A stretch of DNA of 64,000 nt from Hedera helix (lineage: Eukaryota; Streptophyta; Magnoliopsida; Apiales; Araliaceae): contig OX359286.1 of the NCBI GenBank assembly GCA_947179155.2, forward strand, positions 9,078,501 through 9,142,500, given 5' to 3'. Shown here one piece after another: positions 59,740 to 64,000 of the stretch. The position numbers were made by a program, and so were the translations under genes. The notes beneath the pieces are model-generated. The model saw nothing but the letters and a program-made list of their open reading frames with translations. It made no database searches and was not told the origin of the DNA. How positions within the stretch are numbered: the first letter of the stretch is position 1; each line of letters opens with the position of its first letter.

Positions 59740-60306
59740 CATAGTTGTCAGAATATTACGATACAATACGATATGGAGACAATTTAATGCGTATTGTTGA
59801 GTGAATCTAAAATGACACGATATCGTGCGATTCAATTACAATTCGATACGATACGCTATAATACAATACACAATACTTTTTAAAAACAACCAACTTAAAA
59901 AAGTTTTCATGTAGATCCAAAAGACTAAAAACAAAACTTTTAAACCTTTTATCATTTTAACTGAAGAGATTTTCTAGAACAAACATATTTTATATCGCTT
60001 CATGAGCCTTTGTAATCACTGTTTAGAGTATTATATCTTATTGAAAATGTCGCTCTATTTTTCTCATGTCACTTTCTATAAGCAGATATATAAATCTTCA
60101 CGTGTTAATTTGAATTATTCTCTTTTGTTTTATAAATTAAAGGTAAATCTGAATTTTCGTTTTCTCTTGTTACTCTATAAAGATTACTTAAATAATATCT
60201 AATAAATCAATTTAAAATATTTTGGCTATTGTTTAACATTAAAATTTATTTTTAATCTATAATAATATTTACAATTCACGATACGATTCACGATTTGACA
60301 ACTATG
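59740..60306. mobile_element. MITE with CATAGTTGTCA termini (567 bp)
   Basis: The ends CATAGTTGTCA and TGACAACTATG are perfect inverted repeats, and the subterminal regions carry many CGATACGAT-type motifs. Flanks ACTCAAAT and ATCCAAAA agree at 5 of 8 positions, so the hAT-like class is tentative. Confidence 0.7.
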
Positions 60307-61333
60307 ATCCAAAATTTCAAACCATTAGACTAGTTTATACCACTTCTTTAAGATTATTTTTCATATCGAAGAACGGATAGAGCTTCACACTAAATGCTAC
60401 TGTTATTAATTAAGATAACTGTCAATCTTATAATTGTACTATGAACAAAATAAAAAATCGCTCAAGAAAGGGATTGCATTATTAGAGAAACATATATACT
60501 CTTTAATATCTTACATGATCGACAATAGGCGGGAGGGTCCAGTTGGATCATAGTTAACCAGTAAAGCAGCCTTCAACGGTTGACCTAAAAGTTGTTAACT
60601 TCTAAGTTACCCATAAAGAAGATAAAGAACAAGTTAACAAAGTAAGAAGAACATACAAAAAGCTTTAGCCTGCTCACCAGAAGAACCTACACAATTAGAT
60701 GCCCACTTGTCCCAAGTTCTATTCACAAAACCCCAGTCCATTTAGGCTGTTCACCAACCACACACCCTACATAGGAAACATGAGTACAACATTCCACATA
60801 TAGTAAGAACAAAAATACTCTTCAGTTGCATTTGGAGAAATATGTTTGGATTTGAGACGTGGTTTAGTTCGGCAACTACTTATAAATTGGTCAAACAAAA
60901 GTAGATTTCTAGAGTTCAATGGTCACATGCTAAATTCACTTATAAGTAATTTTTGCCATTTTAAAATAAGTAGGTTTGACCATATGTAAAGCCTAATTTG
61001 CTTAGTAATCTTTTCAACTTTTTTTAACATAACTCATTTTAGCTAATCACCTACACAATTTTTTTTAACTTAATTTCTGACTTATAAGTCAAAATGGTGT
61101 CAAACAACTTCTAAATTTGAACTTTTAAGTAGTTTAAAAGTAAGTAAAGTCATTGCAGAAGGGGGTAGTCAAATTTCAACTCCCTTGATTTCTCTAAAGT
61201 AATGTAATGAAATCACGGTTCAAAGTTTCGGCTGTTACTCCAAAATGGGTTTCGGCCGGCGCCAATCTAAAACCATGACACGATTTAATGGAGGTTTTGT
61301 CCGAATCTTTATGCACTCCTCACCGTGAAGAGT
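60307..61333. other. Spacer upstream of the orphan exon
   Basis: No supported gene. The last 130 bases are GC-richer (GGGTTTCGGCCGGCGCC near 61247) and could be the promoter or leader of the exon-like ORF that follows. Confidence 0.4.
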
Positions 61334-61334
61334 T

Positions 61335-61513
61335 TTGAGCAGCAAACATACCTCTCAGCTTTCCTTCCCTCCTTCGAACAACAAGCTTGATGTCCGTCTC
61401 CTCTCCTCCGTAACCGATTTCCTCCACTCCTCTGATCAATTCCCTCACTCTGTCTCTGGTGAGCTCTCTATGTACTCTTCCAATTTCCGATCTATTCTCT
61501 GTTACTCCTCCGG
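61335..61513 (+). CDS. Orphan first-exon-like ORF with splice donor
   Basis: The frame is open from a stop at 61326 to a strong donor (CTCCG|GTAAGTATTT, GT at 61514-61515). It reads about 60 residues, including LDVRLLSSVTDFLHSSDQF and MYSSNFRSILCYSS, with the biased, GC-richer codon use of a plant gene. There is no ATG until 61469, so either translation starts there, an upstream exon supplies the start, or this is a gene fragment. GGGTTTAGGGTTTT follows at 61539, a telobox-like motif common near plant promoters. No further exon is recognisable before 64000. The family is not recognised. Confidence 0.35.
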
Positions 61514-61589
61514 TAAGTATTTAGCTCTAAGGCCGTTGGGTTTAGGGTTTTATTTTTTTTGGGTTTTAAGTATGGAGGATTGACCTAAA

Positions 61590-63150
61590 TCATATATCTC
61601 GATAAGATCTGTCTCTTAAATATTATACCTCTTTTAAAATTACATTATTTTAAAAATTCTTTTTTAAAAAAGTTATTATAAAAAAATAATCTCACTTACT
61701 TTTTTTTTACTTACAAAAATATCACCCGCAGTCTCATTTATTTTTAAATAAAACTCCAAAACGTAATTTTAATAAAAATATATTATTTTAAAAAATATGT
61801 AATTTAAGAGATATATTTTAAATTCGTCCTTTTTAAATATACCCATTACGTAATTATATTTGGGCCTGGGTTAAGTCTTGTTGGTTGGTAAACTTAATTT
61901 GTAGAATTAATTTAATTTATTTTATGTGTTTTAGTTTAGTTTAATTAGAGCTTCACTTGTTTATTTAGTTTAATTAGTGAAATAAGTTTAGATTGTTAAG
62001 TTTAATTAGTGTAATTTATTTGATTTATTTAATTTATCTAACTCTTTAGGATTTGATTTTTAAAATATTCTTTTTATTTAAATATTAATCACCAAAAATC
62101 ATTGTTGACTCCTTATCCCTAAGGATATAAACGGATATATACGGATCTGGATAAAGTGATATCTGTATTTATATTCGAAAAATTAATACTTTATTAGTAT
62201 TTGATATTCAACGAATTTTAAAAATACTATCTGTATTCGGTATTCAAAATAATATCTGAATATAGATAATATATGTTTTCGTTTATTTTATTCAAACGAA
62301 CAAATTATTTGAATATTTACCTAATAACAATTTATTCAAATAATATATCCAAATTCGTTTATCAATTACCTAATAACAATTTATTCAAATTATTTATAAA
62401 AATTAAAAAATTGAATAATTACTCATTATAATTTAAAGTTTGTCAAGCAAATTATCATCCATCATTGAGCATAAAAATCAATCAAGATTTAAATATATTA
62501 GAGAAAGTATCAAATTAACCGTATTTTCAATGAAAATTTATCATCCACTCTTATTCTTGCACGTAAATTTTGAAAATAAAATATTTATAACAAACTAATA
62601 ACTATAATTTTATTCTTATAGTATATAACTTTATATTTTAGATATTTTATACTTTACAATAGTAAAAATACATTAATTAAAATTAAATAAATTTATTTTA
62701 GTTTTTAATATTATATTAAAATTAAATAAATTTATTTTAGTTTTTAATATTATATTTAAAAGTGTTATTTTCTATTTTCTAAAAGTGAAATGACATATTT
62801 TAAAAATAATTTTCTTATGATAGTAAAAATTAATTATTATATATGTAAGGAATGTTATTTGAAAAAATTATGTTTACTTAATATATGATATTTACTTAAT
62901 TATGTTTACTTAATATATATGCCAGAACACATAGTTAAATAATTTGATGATGATTGATAATGTTGATTGTATAAATAATCGTATAGTTTAATACAGGTTA
63001 ATATGTATAGTGATGTGATAATCACATAACTAAATTATATTCGTATAGCACGAACTACAAAATAATTATCAATTTGTACAATCTTTATAAAAGAACGTAT
63101 TGTACAAAGACTTAGAATTAATAAACAGTAATGTATATTTGTAAAGTGTA
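61590..63150. other. Very AT-rich stretch with small direct repeats
   Basis: A roughly 39-bp direct duplication (AATTAAATAAATTTATTTTA type) lies at about 62678-62756, and TTACCTAATAACAATTTATT recurs near 62317 and 62365. Repeated GGATAT and TATTCG motifs at 62120-62300 resemble old transposon sequence. No gene is supported. Confidence 0.45.
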
Positions 63151-63154
63151 ACTT

Positions 63155-64000
63155 TTGTAAAGTTCTTAATAATTAAATCAATGTACAAGGGCTTAGTTTA
63201 AAAAAGATCAAATTTGTTAGGTTGATCCACTGATAAAAATCGTTTTATAGAACTTAGGAAGATTGTATGACAACAACATATCTATTGAAGGAAGACTAGA
63301 TTTTAGAGCCTAGTCAAAAATCACAAAGCAAGACACGATCAAGAAAGAGATCGTAAAGTACGAAGAGCAGTATTATCAAAGATCAAGAAGCACAAAAGGA
63401 CTTCAAATATATCACACAGAAATATCAAAGATTAACAACAGAGGTGTATACAGAATTCGAGATTGAGATTGTAGAATGAAGAATCCAAATTGTACTGTTA
63501 ATCACAAAAACATAAGGCGAGTTCACAGAGCTCATTCTGAAGTACATGGTAAAGATCAATTCACAGAGTAACTCAAGAACCGTACAAGAAAGGAAGATCA
63601 TATATGAGTTCCAATCGTACAGGAAATTCAGGATCTAATGACAAAGCCAACTAGTATAATAAAGATCTGATCGCAAGGATAACTCAAAATCGTATAAAGC
63701 AAATAACATATCATTGAAATAAGGATTCAGATCATATAACTGGATTAATTGGAATAATTTGCAAAGCGGATTGCAGAACTCACTTCGAATGACATAATGC
63801 ATTTTGAATTAGTACAACAACAAGGAAGATTGGAGAGCCAAATAAAAGGATCTGATTGATGAGCAAAGGAAGTTAACTCAAAGAATAACTCACTCTAAAA
63901 ATAAGTCAGAATAGTCAAATTGTCAAGAAAGAAGACTAAGCTTATGGTGGCAGACTTATCAAGTGAAAGACAAATAAATTAATGAGAAAAATAGAACACG
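63155..64000 (+). repeat. LTR start related to the solo LTR at 24264, runs off the window
   Basis: AATGTACAAGGGCT, then GATCAAATTTGTTAGGTTGAT (split by an extra run), match the first 100 bases of the 24264-25535 LTR. The start is approximate (TGTAAAGTTC at about 63159). The remainder is rich in GATCA and ACAGAG motifs and carries no gene. Confidence 0.5.

Noticed and set aside
61539..61553. Telomere-like GGGTTTAGGGTTTT
   Set aside because: Only about two units; a telobox-type motif, not an interstitial telomere array.
1..64000. tRNA, rRNA, CRISPR or bacterial-type operon signals
   Set aside because: No tRNA B-box with a matching cloverleaf, rRNA block or spaced-repeat array was seen; the regular 39-bp array has no unique spacers.

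Overview
This window is intergenic plant DNA, almost certainly from a eudicot. It is built mostly from nested transposable elements. No intact host gene was recognised. The evidence for a plant is the PBS type (initiator-Met tRNA, TGGTATCAGAGC), Tekay/Del-type chromoviruses with LTRs of 2.5 to 4.6 kb, a Tat/Ogre-type LTR with a tRNA-Arg PBS, a Mutator-like element (MULE) with a plant PB1-like domain, a GRF zinc-finger gene, and Stowaway and hAT miniature elements. The species cannot be named from this.

Layout. 1-9792: a nearly complete Ty3/gypsy chromovirus on the + strand. It has the last 119 bp of the 5' LTR, a PBS, a coiled-coil 5' ORF, one intact gag-pol ORF ending in a chromodomain, a PPT and a 3907-bp 3' LTR. 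9793-12721: leader and 5' LTR of a Tat/Ogre-like element on the - strand. 12722-14593: truncated chromovirus LTR (+). 14597-18098: another chromovirus LTR (-). 18099-19025: nothing recognised. 19026-41262: one ancient MULE with about 180-bp terminal inverted repeats, a decayed GRF zinc-finger gene at its left end (+) and a decayed transposase at its right end (-). Retroelements have filled its middle: a broken - strand chromovirus (20370-26590) that itself carries a solo LTR, a non-autonomous LARD-like element with 4.5-kb LTRs and no coding capacity (26591-34193), and a 4.6-kb solo LTR (34288-38905). 41263-64000: AT-rich DNA with a Stowaway MITE, a minisatellite, an internally deleted Ty1/copia element, an Athila/Tat-like LTR, a long-TIR non-autonomous element, a deleted hAT element, a small gypsy element with only gag and protease, another MITE, one orphan exon-like ORF with a good splice donor, and the start of another LTR at the right edge.

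Main new observation. The chromovirus LTRs share what looks like an LTR-borne GC-AG intron: donor ACAG or CCAG followed by GCAAGTT, a CTCAC branch-point-like site near TTGCTGAGC, and a TTNCAG-type acceptor. Four independent LTR sequences carry it whole (five copies), and two - strand LTRs keep the acceptor with a decayed donor. The exon after the acceptor encodes a related Pro-Glu...Lys-Gly-Lys-Gly-Lys tail in several of these LTRs. The same LTRs carry arrays of DNA hairpins; the clearest is twenty indel-free 39-bp units at 32269-33048. They also carry a CpG-rich block of triloop palindromes. These calls come from reading the sequence only; no alignment or database search was run.
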